Shown here piece by piece: positions 17,331-27,874 of a stretch of DNA of 38,503 nt (positions are counted from its first letter, which is position 1; the number at the start of each line of letters is the position of its first letter). Origin of the DNA: Verrucomicrobiota bacterium. Lineage in GTDB: Bacteria > Verrucomicrobiota > Verrucomicrobiia > Chthoniobacterales > UBA10450. Both the position numbers and the translations under genes were made by a program. Where the stretch lies: the NCBI GenBank assembly GCA_003220155.1, contig QHRO01000242.1, positions 1 through 38,503 on the forward strand. Reading direction: 5' to 3'. The notes below the pieces were generated by a model. It made no database searches. It was not told the origin of the DNA and saw nothing but the letters and a program-made list of their open reading frames with translations.

Positions 17331-20177
17331 CTAAGGTTGGCCGCAGGTACTGTTTCCAGCTACCCTGTAAGTTGCAGCAGGGTAGCTGTTATCCGAGTTA
17401 CCTTTCACAAAGGTGTGGTCTATGAAAGTCGTCGAACGTTCCAACGTATCGGTAACGCCCGGCACATCTCCCGTGATCGTCTTGCCCCCAATTGCGCCGA
17501 GTAGATCGCCGCGTTGCGGATTACCAACACCGCTCTTCGGCACATACATGGTAATTGTCCCATCGGGATCATAATGGGTTCCCGTCGGACTCTGTGGGAG
17601 ATCGGCTATCTTCGTCTCACCCAACACGAGGACTGCTGGAACTCCAGCATCCGCAAGTGTGCCGTACTCGAAGCTAACCGCGCCAGCCTGGTTGCTCTTC
17701 ATCCCGACGTAATACATCTGGGTCGTTGGCGTCCACCAGTCCCAGGCAATGCGCCAGCGGCTATTCGCAGGAATAGAAGAAAGTGTGTTGACCTTCATCT
17801 TAAAGACAAAGTAGCCGGGAGCGGATGCGGGCTCAGCCACCGAGACGTAGTCGATAAGGAGTTGCGGGATTGCACTTGCAAGCACCGGCGGGGTTGGTGT
17901 TGGCACTGGAGTTGCGCCTGGGCCGATCGGAGCGGTCGTCAATATCGCACCGCCGTATGATTCCGGATGGCTGGGATCATTGCGGTGGATGACCATCCCA
18001 TTACATGCATCGCCCATGTATGGGGCGGCTACTTCAGCGGAGGATCCTTGGCCAACCTTGTTGATCGCAACTACCCTGTAGTAGTACGTCTTTGTCGGAT
18101 CAGTTGCCTTTGTGTCATCGTATTTCATCTGCGTTCCCTTAATAGTCGCTAGATTGGTTTCCTTGCCGCTCGATGTACCTCTGAGGATCTTGTAGTTTGT
18201 GATCGAAGCGTTGCCCGTGTCGGCTTCATTCCACGCGAGATGGACAACGCTGCCAACGCGATATGCTGTTACGAACGGTGCACCCGGTTTGGAGGTCGGG
18301 GTAGCTGGATCAAAACTGGCGAGCAGCCGACGTCCGCTGGATTGCCGCGCGATGGTAGCAGTGACAGAGTAGGCGTTCCCATGCGCGGTGGCCGCGGCCT
18401 GTGAACAAGGACCACCGGCACAGCCATTCGCGTAGCCGACTTCGACACGGCCTTGCTTATCGATCGTCACGTCGAAGAAGTCAGCCAAATTGCGCACGAT
18501 ATCGGCTCCGCCTCCACGCAGCAGTCCGCTCCGCTGCATCGGCAGTGTTGGTGTCACGTCCGTAGTCGTCCAAGTCGATCCGCCATTAAACGTGTGGGCG
18601 ACATAAAGATGCCAGACGCCGGTGAAGCTGCCCTCATTGGAATCGCCGGTCGCACTTCCGTTCGGCGTAGTCGATCCATAGAAAGTCACGGCTGCTCGGC
18701 CGTTGCTCCCGCCAACCGCCGCCGGAAAGGCGACGTTCTTCACACCGTACGCAGCACCTACGTCATACATGTTCGTCCAGGTCTTGCCCTTGTCACTAGA
18801 AACCGCGACACCGGCGCTGGTCCCAAAATTTGAAAAGGCGAAATAGACGCGCCCGCTATCATCAATGGCGATGGCTGGATCATCGCCAGTTCCCACAAGG
18901 GAGGGTTTGGCAGCGTAAGTGCAGGTATTAACTGGTCGGATTGCCCATGTAACTCCGTTGTCCTCCGATACGACAGCCGATTGCGTGCCGCTGCAGTCGC
19001 GGTTCGGAACGTAAACCGTTCCGTCCGGCGCAACCTTTACATGCCCGTGCAAGCCGCCGCATTGAGTCCCCACGTACATTGGGATAGACGGGCCATAGGT
19101 AAGACCGCCATCATCGTTCCGCGAACACAGCGCGGTTTCTAGGTCCTGCGAGCAGTAGTAGACTGCGTTGGGATATGTTGGGGAATGAGGTGGCGCCACG
19201 ATTGGCGGAACAGCTGCAAGATCTTGCCGATACACGCCGCCACCGAGCGTTTCATGATCGACCGCCGATGCAATGCCTCCCGTCTGGTCAGGGATCCACG
19301 TCTGGCCGTCATCATCCGTGTAAGAGATTTTAACCGTGTCAGGCGACAACAGGGTCAGCTCGCTCGCGAACGTCCGTCCAGTCTGCCGATCGGTAAACAA
19401 AATAGGATCGGAATCGATGAACTGAGATGTCGGCGCACGGCGGTTCACCCAGGTCGCAAGCCCATTTGATCCGAATGTTACAAAAAGGCTCTCGAGATCG
19501 GATTGGTACGCGGTGACGTTTGTCGTCCAGTGCACGCCGATCGATGGCTCAAAGGCACTGCGTCCGAGGTACTCAACCGTGAACGCGCCCGAGCTTGTCT
19601 GCGTAATTGGCGTCAGAACCCCCGGTGCTTCGAAGTTCTCATATCCGATCTTTGGACCAGCATCGGCAGGCGCAGCAGGCAAGGTTGGAGTAAAGTTCGC
19701 CGGGCAGTTAGAAGATGCGGCCACGTCGTTGTAGGTAAACGTGCCGGTGTAAGTATAAGGTTGGATAAAGGGCGCGAGAGGGTTGGAAGACGCACAGACG
19801 TAAACGGTATAATTACCAGTCGGGACGGGTGAAGCTTCATAGTCAAAGGCCTCGTTGCCGACGCCGTTATCTTCCGTGTGGATCGGAGTTCCATCCGGGC
19901 CAACTAGTGTAACGGCCAGGTCATTTGTTGGAACACTCGCATTGACGTTGACAATAATCCGCGCCTGGCCGGGCGGTACCACAAACGGGCCCGAGAAGGT
20001 TGCGCATGGATACGGACTGGTAGTATCGAACGCGCCGCTGAACGTCATCACGTTAGAGGGCAATTGCGCGCGCGTGCCAATGAACGGAATCGCGCAGAGA
20101 AAGCCGAAGCCAGCTAAAGACAAAAGGATGGCAAGGGTAGTTCGAGCAGAGATTGAATGTGACGAATTAGTTTTCAT
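17331..20177 (-). CDS. Secreted sialidase-like/BNR-repeat protein with fibronectin type III domain
   Basis: 948 aa; signal peptide, SSDKGKTWTNMYD and SEDNGVTWAIRP Asp-box motifs, FnIII-like segment (PGAPFVTAYRVGSVVHLAWNEADTGNASITNYKILRGTSSG). Confidence 0.75.
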   Translation of the reverse strand: MKTNSSHSISARTTLAILLSLAGFGFLCAIPFIGTRAQLPSNVMTFSGAFDTTSPYPCATFSGPFVVPPGQARIIVNVNASVPTNDLAVTLVGPDGTPIHTEDNGVGNEAFDYEASPVPTGNYTVYVCASSNPLAPFIQPYTYTGTFTYNDVAASSNCPANFTPTLPAAPADAGPKIGYENFEAPGVLTPITQTSSGAFTVEYLGRSAFEPSIGVHWTTNVTAYQSDLESLFVTFGSNGLATWVNRRAPTSQFIDSDPILFTDRQTGRTFASELTLLSPDTVKISYTDDDGQTWIPDQTGGIASAVDHETLGGGVYRQDLAAVPPIVAPPHSPTYPNAVYYCSQDLETALCSRNDDGGLTYGPSIPMYVGTQCGGLHGHVKVAPDGTVYVPNRDCSGTQSAVVSEDNGVTWAIRPVNTCTYAAKPSLVGTGDDPAIAIDDSGRVYFAFSNFGTSAGVAVSSDKGKTWTNMYDVGAAYGVKNVAFPAAVGGSNGRAAVTFYGSTTPNGSATGDSNEGSFTGVWHLYVAHTFNGGSTWTTTDVTPTLPMQRSGLLRGGGADIVRNLADFFDVTIDKQGRVEVGYANGCAGGPCSQAAATAHGNAYSVTATIARQSSGRRLLASFDPATPTSKPGAPFVTAYRVGSVVHLAWNEADTGNASITNYKILRGTSSGKETNLATIKGTQMKYDDTKATDPTKTYYYRVVAINKVGQGSSAEVAAPYMGDACNGMVIHRNDPSHPESYGGAILTTAPIGPGATPVPTPTPPVLASAIPQLLIDYVSVAEPASAPGYFVFKMKVNTLSSIPANSRWRIAWDWWTPTTQMYYVGMKSNQAGAVSFEYGTLADAGVPAVLVLGETKIADLPQSPTGTHYDPDGTITMYVPKSGVGNPQRGDLLGAIGGKTITGDVPGVTDTLERSTTFIDHTFVKGNSDNSYPAATYRVAGNSTCGQP

Positions 20178-20466
20178 GGGTTTTAAGGAGAGATGAGGCG
20201 CTGCCTTTTCCCGTAGGAAGCGATGACAATTTTGTGAACGATAAAGGCCAGAGAGACAAGATTACGGTTTTGTAATGTAAACTACTCCGGCTCATCGAGT
20301 TTAGATCGGAAGTCGGCGGTAATTTGGTCGCGTCGGAACTTGCAAATTTTTGGAAAACCACAGCTTCTCGATCATTGCAACATTTGTAGAGGCGGGCGTA
20401 TCGCCTGCGATGATTCGAATTGCAGCCGACACGGCTGCCACGACAGCAGCGGGGAAGCTGTCTAAA

Positions 20467-21138
20467 TTACGGCAGCCGGCTCAGCGCTTTTTGCGCTAAG
20501 GTTTTCGACTTCTCGATCTTGGTTTCTTCATTGTCCGGCCCGCCGACACTTACCCGAATGAAAACGTCGCCTTTGAGCACGTAAAGCGCTCCACCGAAAC
20601 GGTTGCCGGACCAAAACGCTTCCTCGCCAATACCATCGAGCCTCTTCGGCGGCACTCCCTTTTCTTTTTCCTCTCGCTCTACTCCGCCAAGCTTTTCTTT
20701 TTTCTCGCCCGGTTTCTCCTCATCGGATTCGTCCCCTGTGAACCGGTGGAAGCTCTGGGTCCAGTAACTTTTCGCATCAGGTGCGGACGCATCTTGGGGG
20801 TTATGTTCGATCACTGCCAGGCTAACCGACATGTTCGGCTCCTTCGCAGAGTAATAGCATTGCGACATCAGCATGGCACCGCTGATGCCGGAACTGCTCT
20901 TCGCGTCAGTGATGGTTGCGTGCTGGATCGCGCCGACCTCGTCGTTCGTGATCAAAACGCACGGCGAAACTCGTGGCTCGACAGCGTTGTGACTCTGCGT
21001 GGGCAAATGCTGCTCACTAGGCGTTGGCAACACATTGATGCTCTGCTGAGACTTCTTACACCCGCCGCCTACCATCACCAGCAAGGGAACAAAAGTAAGG
21101 GCCAGCTTTAGCCGACGAGCAAAGACGACGCGTGGCAT
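20467..21138 (-). CDS. Putative lipoprotein
   Basis: 223 aa; lipobox-like VGGGC after a hydrophobic N-terminus, CVLITNDEVGAIQ segment reminiscent of DUF3558-type lipoproteins. Confidence 0.55.
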   Translation of the reverse strand: MPRVVFARRLKLALTFVPLLVMVGGGCKKSQQSINVLPTPSEQHLPTQSHNAVEPRVSPCVLITNDEVGAIQHATITDAKSSSGISGAMLMSQCYYSAKEPNMSVSLAVIEHNPQDASAPDAKSYWTQSFHRFTGDESDEEKPGEKKEKLGGVEREEKEKGVPPKRLDGIGEEAFWSGNRFGGALYVLKGDVFIRVSVGGPDNEETKIEKSKTLAQKALSRLP

Positions 21139-21208
21139 CTTTAAGGTCTAATCGAATTCAATTTTGTCCGAGACCCGTCACGCGAAGAGCATTCCAATAA
21201 GCTATTCT

Positions 21209-24200
21209 TTACCTTGTCTTGTTGCCTTTGATGTAGATCGTGACTGGTGCGCTCGTGTTATTGGTTTCGTCGCTTTCAGCCACTTCGTTTCTACTATCCG
21301 CCGTCGCTGAGATTGTGTGGTTACCCTTCGTCACACCGGCTGTGTTCCAAGTGACTGTTACCGACGTGTACGATTGAGCCGGTATGGCAGGCGTGGCTAT
21401 GTCACCAAGCACGGTGCTACCGTCGAGCACGAATTTGGTATGAGACGTGCCAGCGTCTGCCTGGCCGATGTTACTGATCGTCGCGGTTATTGGAATCTTT
21501 GCACCTTGTGGCGCCTGATTGTTAGCAGCCTTGAGGGTAGAAACAATCAGGTCGGGTGCGGTAACAGTGATCGTGACCTCGGCCGCGTTCTGGCTTTTTG
21601 CACCATGCGTATCGGTCACAGTCAGCGTCGCTCCATATGTTCCCGCCTTGTTGTAGGTGTGGGAAACGGTTGCAGTGGTTTGCGTGACCGATGTTCCGTC
21701 ACCGAAGTTGAAGGTGTAGGAAGCGATGTGGTCTCCAGAATCGGGGTCATACGAGCCGGAGCCGCTGAAGTTAACCGTCAACGGCGGCGGACCAGATGTT
21801 GGGTTTGCGGTTAACACCGCCGTCGGCGGATTGTTTGGCGGCGGGCAGATCGCCCACTTCTGGCCAAAACCAGTATTCGGCGCGCGATCCATTGGACTGA
21901 TGAAGTACAGTCCGCTGCCCAGCACGCCTTCGCCGGCGATCGTGAGTCCGTACGGGTTAGTCGCAGCTGGCGTCCCATTCACGTTTGTGATGGGTATCGT
22001 CGGATTGCCGACGCCAGTTTTTGGCACGTTTACGGTGATCGTGCCATTGACACCGGGCGTAAACGTACCTGTGGTCGAAGTGGAGCTTGCAAGTCTTTCA
22101 TTTCCTGCGTCCCACGGTCCCCACGCGTAGCTTTCCACGCCGGGGCTGACTGTTGCTCGCGTAGCATATTGGTTCCCATTATTTGCCGTCCATATGACGT
22201 AGTAGTAGGTGAACGTTGTGCCGGCCGATGGGACGTCGGAGAGATTGGCCAGGTTCATCGTCGTGGTGATGGTCGTGGCCGGAGTGTTAGCGGAGAACGA
22301 GATCGCGGTAATGTCGGCCTGGCTCGTGGTCCCACCGAGTCCGGATGGGTTGTGCGCATCTCCTGCGGGGTCGGTTACTACGTCGTCCCCGCTGCACGAG
22401 TACGGGAGCGGGGGTTGCAAAGATGGACCAACCTTCAGGTCGATCTCGTTACTGGCGTTGCCAATCCCTACGCTGTTGATCGCTTTAACCTTGTAGAAGT
22501 AGTCAGCTACCGTTGGATCCACCGTAGTGTCGATGTATGTCGTCTTATCGCTACCGGTATTGGCGACAAGCATTGTTTCACCACCTGAGCGGGTGCCGCG
22601 GAGGATTTGGTAACCGGTGGTAGCGGTGCCGCCGTTATCCGGCGCTTTCCAGTTTAAGAAGGACTCCGTAGAATCGCGTGCTCCCGACAAGCACGGCGGC
22701 TTGGGCAGCAACGCTGTCGTTGTGTCGGTGTTCGCGTCGTAGCTGGCGAACAAGCTCTTGCCTCCGGATTGGCGGGCGACGCGCATGAAGGCGGTGAAAT
22801 CGTTCGGCGCAGTGCCCGCGATGCAGCCGTCACTTACGCAACCATCGCTGTAGCCGTAAAGAACGCGGCCATTCTTGTCGACCGTGATTTCGTTGAAGTC
22901 GAGAAGGTTGCGATCCTGATGGCTACCGCCTTGCTGCCAGATACCGCTGGCATGCTGCACCGGATCGTTCGGCGTAGCGTTCACCGTGACCCAGTGTTGA
23001 CCGTTATCATACGTCGTGGCGATGAATGCGTACCAATCGCCGGGGAAGCTGATCGCCTGGTAGTCACCAGCAATGTCGGTGCCGAGGAAACCTACCGCCG
23101 CCCGGCCGATGCTACCGCCCACGGCCTCGATCTCAGCCGCGTTCTTGATGCCATGAGAAGCTCCGATATCGAAGTTACTCGTCCAGGTGATCGTGTTGGT
23201 CGATTTATTGAGAGTACCGACAGCGACGCGCGCGTGTCCTTCCAGCGGTTGACCAGTAGGAACTGGCTCATTGTTAACGTAGGAATAGTAAATCCTGTTG
23301 GTGCTATCGATCGCAATTGAAGGATCAGCTCCTTCGGCCTGCGATATAGCGTTCGGAACGGTAAACTCATGCCAGGTAACACCGCCATCGGTGCTGAAGG
23401 CGCCGCCCTGATTGCCAGCACATTGGTTCACCGGTAACCAGACAGTTCCGTCCGGGGCGACATGGACATGACCATGCAAGCCTTCGCATTTGGTAATGCC
23501 ATTGCCATAATAAGCGAATACGCCCGGGCCGTAGCTTGCACCGAGAGTATCGCTGCGCTGGCAGGTTGCAGGTCCTAGCGGCCATGTCTGCGAGCAATAG
23601 TAAACTGCCTCGCCCTGGTTCGCCGCGGTTGACAGCGTGGCCAACGACGCAGGAAATGGCCCAGAGGCGATTGTTTCGTGGTCGGTACCGCCGCTGGGCG
23701 GTGACACAGCAAGTGGCACCCACAGGTCGCCATCATTGTCGCTGTAGCCGTAAACGGCATTGGCGCCGGCCGTAGAATTGGAAGTGAAAGTACGGCCAGT
23801 CGTCTGATCGATCCAAAGAATGGGATCAAGCCCGGTGTTCGTCGTAGGATTACTCTTGTCTTCCCACAGACCTTCGCAGCATTCGGGCTTCGCGGGACTC
23901 AGCAGTTCAGGCGGAGTGATGCGCCAGACTGGACCGATGTTCATGTTCATGATCCTGCCCGTCTTCGGGTTGTAACCAATATTGAACTCGCCCGAGCTGC
24001 TTTGCGCGGACGTCCCATCAGGTGCGTAGAAATTCTGGTAACGCGGAACGCCCGGCGCGCTTGGATCAGGCCCCCCAAAACCGGGAACGCCGCCAGTGCT
24101 TCCAGAACCCGGCACCAATTCGGCTGTCACATGCACGGTCTCGCCCGTTGGCGTGTAGGGAACGACTACGACTGTGTATGTCTGCGAACCGTCATGCAGT

Positions 24201-24685
24201 GGGCTAATGGTGGCGATCTCAGGATTGCTGCTGCTGGCGGACTGATAATCAGCGGCCTGGGTGCCGTCCGTGCTGGTGCAATCGTTCGGACTACAGTCGC
24301 CGCGTGGCGTTTTGTAGATGTAGAGATCGTAGTCTGAAGAGCCGCTGCCGCTGTCGGTCCAACTGAGTGTGACCTTTACCGAAGCGTTCGGATATGTAGT
24401 CGTATAGCCGGAGGGCAAATTGACGGTAAGCTTAAAATCATCGCACGGCTGAGCTGAACCACCGCATTCGGGCCCACTGTCAAGTTCAATGACGGGCGTC
24501 GGGTTGGCGACGAAAAACGGGCCGGCATCGTAGTTGACTGGGCCGGACGCGTTCGTAAGCGTTCCACTGGATGGCGTGGACGCGAAGCTGAGCGCGCCGA
24601 GCCATACGCCTGCTGAACAGAGCAGGAAGGCGGCGAAGATGCGCGGGTTGAATGCGCCCGATTCAGAACCGGAAGATTTTTTCAT
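21209..24685 (-). CDS. Secreted sialidase-like/BNR-repeat protein with FnIII, PKD and CARDB-like domains (paralog of 17331-20177)
   Basis: 1158 aa; GLHGHVHVAPDGTVWLPVNQCAGNQGGAFSTDGGVTWHEF matches the paralog GLHGHVKVAPDGTVYVPNRDCSGTQSAVVSEDNGVTWAI; PKD (GSGSYDPDSGDHIASYTFNFGDG) and CARDB (VAESDETNNTS) motifs. Confidence 0.8.
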   Translation of the reverse strand: MKKSSGSESGAFNPRIFAAFLLCSAGVWLGALSFASTPSSGTLTNASGPVNYDAGPFFVANPTPVIELDSGPECGGSAQPCDDFKLTVNLPSGYTTTYPNASVKVTLSWTDSGSGSSDYDLYIYKTPRGDCSPNDCTSTDGTQAADYQSASSSNPEIATISPLHDGSQTYTVVVVPYTPTGETVHVTAELVPGSGSTGGVPGFGGPDPSAPGVPRYQNFYAPDGTSAQSSSGEFNIGYNPKTGRIMNMNIGPVWRITPPELLSPAKPECCEGLWEDKSNPTTNTGLDPILWIDQTTGRTFTSNSTAGANAVYGYSDNDGDLWVPLAVSPPSGGTDHETIASGPFPASLATLSTAANQGEAVYYCSQTWPLGPATCQRSDTLGASYGPGVFAYYGNGITKCEGLHGHVHVAPDGTVWLPVNQCAGNQGGAFSTDGGVTWHEFTVPNAISQAEGADPSIAIDSTNRIYYSYVNNEPVPTGQPLEGHARVAVGTLNKSTNTITWTSNFDIGASHGIKNAAEIEAVGGSIGRAAVGFLGTDIAGDYQAISFPGDWYAFIATTYDNGQHWVTVNATPNDPVQHASGIWQQGGSHQDRNLLDFNEITVDKNGRVLYGYSDGCVSDGCIAGTAPNDFTAFMRVARQSGGKSLFASYDANTDTTTALLPKPPCLSGARDSTESFLNWKAPDNGGTATTGYQILRGTRSGGETMLVANTGSDKTTYIDTTVDPTVADYFYKVKAINSVGIGNASNEIDLKVGPSLQPPLPYSCSGDDVVTDPAGDAHNPSGLGGTTSQADITAISFSANTPATTITTTMNLANLSDVPSAGTTFTYYYVIWTANNGNQYATRATVSPGVESYAWGPWDAGNERLASSTSTTGTFTPGVNGTITVNVPKTGVGNPTIPITNVNGTPAATNPYGLTIAGEGVLGSGLYFISPMDRAPNTGFGQKWAICPPPNNPPTAVLTANPTSGPPPLTVNFSGSGSYDPDSGDHIASYTFNFGDGTSVTQTTATVSHTYNKAGTYGATLTVTDTHGAKSQNAAEVTITVTAPDLIVSTLKAANNQAPQGAKIPITATISNIGQADAGTSHTKFVLDGSTVLGDIATPAIPAQSYTSVTVTWNTAGVTKGNHTISATADSRNEVAESDETNNTSAPVTIYIKGNKTR

Positions 24686-25738
24686 GAGGTGAGGAGGTAT
24701 TGTTTTTAAAAGAACGACGGTACGCCGGTCACTCGTTTTATTTCGGATGCGCCGCCACTAATGCTGCTTTGTACAAAAATGGGGTCGGATTGTCGAGCGG
24801 TACTTTTCGCTAAAATCGGGTTTTTGTTATCGCAGCGATCAGATGTTCGGTGTGGTTAGGGCATCATCGCAAATTTAGCCCGTACTCCTCCCCGTTATCT
24901 CTGACTAACCAGTGCACCTGTGCGCGTTGATTTGCCGCGATCCGGGTGCTAGTTAGCACCGCTCCTTACCATGACCCGGAATTACAAAGATACTCTCAAC
25001 CTTCCGCGCACCGATTTTCCGATGAAGGCGAATCTGGCGCAGCGCGAACCCGAATTGCTAAAGAAATGGGAGGAAACGCGCGTTTATGAGCAGATTCAAA
25101 AGACACGCGCAAATGCAGAGCTTTTTGTCCTGCACGATGGCCCGCCTTTTGCCAATGGCGACGTTCACATGGGCACTGCGCTCAACAAAATTCTGAAGGA
25201 TTTCGTGGTGAAATCCCAAACCATGCTCGGCAAACGCGCGCCTTACGTGCCGGGCTGGGATTGCCACGGACTCCCCATTGAATACAAGGTGGTGAAGGAA
25301 TCACGCGACCTCGCCCCACTCGAGGTGCGCAAACGTTGCGAAGCTTTTGCGCGCAAATTCATCGATATTCAGCGCGAACAATTCAAACGCCTCGGCGTTT
25401 TCGGCGATTGGGCACATCCCTATCTCACCATGAATCCCGCTTACGAGGCGGAGATTTTGCGCGCCTTCGCCGTCTGCGTTGAAAAGGGTTTGGTTTACGA
25501 ATCGCTGAAGCCGGTCTTTTGGAGCACCGGCGCACAGACCGCCCTGGCCGAAGCCGAAGTGGAATACCAGGAACGCGATGACACCGCCGTATTTGTGAAG
25601 TTTCCGATTATCTCGGGCGCGCTCAAAGACAAGGCCAGTATCGCGATCTGGACCACCACGCCATGGACACTGCCGGCAAATCTGCTCATCGCCGTGCATC
25701 CGAAAGAAATTTATGTCGTCCAGGAATTCAGCAAGCCG

Positions 25739-25774
25739 AACGTGGGAGGGACCTCGAACGTGGGAGGGACCTCA
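25739..25774 (+). repeat. 18-bp tandem duplication inside ileS
   Basis: AACGTGGGAGGGACCTCG / AACGTGGGAGGGACCTCA, encoding NVGGTS-NVGGTS. Confidence 0.9.
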
Positions 25775-27004
25775 GCGTCCCGAACCGAAACTCTCGTTCT
25801 CGCCGACAAACTCGTTCCCCAATTTTGTGCCGCCACCGGTTTCGAACCAACCGGCGAACCGATACAATCTTTTCCCGGCGACAAACTCGAAGGCATCGGT
25901 GCACAACATCCCTTTCTGCCGCGCACTGCCATGGTCCTGCTGGCCGAGTTCGTCACCATGGACACTGGCACCGGTGCGGTCCACATCGCACCCGGCCACG
26001 GCGAAGACGATTACCTGCTCGGATCAAAAAACGGTTTCCCGATTCTCTCGCCGGTCGATGATCACGGCCGCTACACTAACGAGGTCGGGATTCCGGAGCT
26101 TGTCGGCAAATATGTCTTCGACGCCAATGCCGACATTATTCGCATCCTGCGCCAGCGTCATGCTCCTGGCCGAACAAAATTTTCATCATAGCTATCCCTA
26201 TTGCTGGCGCTCGAAAACACCGATCATCTTTCGCGCGGTTGAACAATTTTTTATCCGCCTCGACGAGATCCGCGGCAAAGCGCTGGATGCCATTCATCAT
26301 CAAATAAAATGGATCCCTTCGTGGGGCGAAAACCGCATCGCCGGAACGGTCGAATCGCGCCCGGACTGGGTCATCTCACGTCAGCGCAGTTGGGGGGTGC
26401 CATTGCCGGTCTTCTATATAGATCGAAAAGCCACATTAAACGCCGATTGGATTCGCAGACTTGCCGATCTTGTCGCGCAACGCGGTTCGAACGTCTGGTT
26501 CGAATTAAGCGATGCCGAACTCACGCGCGAGCTGGAATTGCCGGAAGGAACCACCAAACGCAACGATACTATCGACGTCTGGATCGATAGCGGCGTTTCG
26601 CACCGCGCGGTTTGCGCCACTCACCCGGAATTGCGGGACCCGGCCGACATGTATCTCGAAGCAACCGATCAGCATCGCGGCTGGTTTCAGTCGTCGCTCA
26701 TGACCAGCATCGTCCTGAATGATCGCGCCCCCTACAAGATGTGTCTGACTCATGGGTTCGTCGTCGATCTCGATGGAAAGAAAATTTCCAAGTCCGGCAC
26801 TTACGACAAGCCGACGGACGCCGGGCATTTCGTAAAAAAACACGGCGCTGATCTAATTCGATTATGGGCGAGCAGCATTAATTTTGGAGACGATGTTCCC
26901 TTCTCGGAGGAAATGTTCACCCGTCTGGGCGATACCTACCGCCGGATTCGCAATACTCTTCGCATCTTGTTAGGAAATCTTTTTGATATCCCCGACTCGA
27001 AACC

Positions 27005-27071
27005 TGTAGCTGCGCTCTATGAGCGCCGAAACCAAGACGCGAAAGATCGGCGGTCACAGACCGCCGCTACA
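27005..27071. repeat. Double-hairpin palindromic repeat inside ileS
   Basis: TGTAGC...GCTACA ends enclosing GCGCTCtatGAGCGC and GGCGGTCacaGACCGCC. Confidence 0.8.
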
Positions 27072-27424
27072 AAAAGCGCAGACCTCTCCTCTCGCAGGGG
27101 AGAGGATGAAGGTGAGGGGTTCTTAGGTCGCGCGACGTTAATCGATCGCTGGATTCTCGATCGGCTCGATCATGTCATCGCGGAATGCCGGAACGCCTAT
27201 GCAACCTTCGAGTTCCACAAGGTTTACCACACTATCAATCACTTCTGCGCAGTCGATCTCAGCAGCCTCTACATCGACATCACCAAAGACCGAATGTATT
27301 GCGACGCGCCCGATTCGCCGCGCCGCCGCGGCACCCAATTCGCGATGCATGAAATTTTCGATGCCCTGTGTCGTTTGCTCGCGCCAGTCCTGGTCTTCAC
27401 CGCCGAGGAGGCGTGGAGTTATAC

Positions 27425-27473
27425 TGTAGCCGGCGTCGGTGACGCCGGCCCGCGGTCAGCGACCGCGGCTACA
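27425..27473. repeat. Double-hairpin palindromic repeat inside ileS, same architecture
   Basis: TGTAGC...GCTACA ends enclosing GCCGGCGTCggtGACGCCGGC and CCGCGGTCagcGACCGCGG. Confidence 0.85.
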
Positions 27474-27874
27474 AATTCCGTTCACGTGCAGTTATTCCCA
27501 GAGATCGGTGAAGGCGTGCGTGATGCATCCGTCAATCAGCAAATCGATCAGTTATTAAGACTGCGCGGCGTCATCGGTCAGGCCTTGGAAAAATCGCGTC
27601 AGGAAAAACTGATTGGCAACTCGCTCGAAGCTCGGGTCACGTTGAAATGCGATCGAAAAACACTCGGTTCGGCTTCGAAGGAGGAGCTCGAAGAATTTTT
27701 TATTTTAAGCGACCTCATTATCGAAGACGCGGATGAGGTCTCCGCCAGTGTCGAGAAAACACCGTACGCAAAATGCGCGCGTTGCTGGCGCCATCGCGAA
27801 ACTGTCGGCCAAAGCACGATCCACCCCGATTTGTGCGACCGCTGCGAAAGCGTGGTTACCACAAAATGAAGCCG

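Larger units (their letters stand above)
24971..27869 (+). pseudogene. ileS: Isoleucyl-tRNA synthetase, reading frame interrupted near 26159 (frameshift or sequencing error)
   Basis: ORF 24971..26191 (DGPPFANGDVHMGTALNKILKDFV, PGWDCHGLPIEYKV) continues in the +1 frame as the ORF ending at 27869 (MLLAEQNFHHSYPYCWRSKTPIIFRAVEQFF, KISKSGTYDKP, C-terminal zinc motif CARCWRHRE...CDRC). Confidence 0.9.

Noticed and set aside
17331-24685. Plus-strand ORFs (e.g. 22769..23320, 21317..21814, 17514..17960)
   Set aside because: Shadow ORFs opposite the long BNR genes; composition is Arg-rich and without domain signals.
26140-26191. Programmed ribosomal frameshift in ileS
   Set aside because: The needed shift is +1 (or -2), no known slippery motif is at the homology junction, and frameshifting is not known for ileS; deletion or sequence error is simpler.
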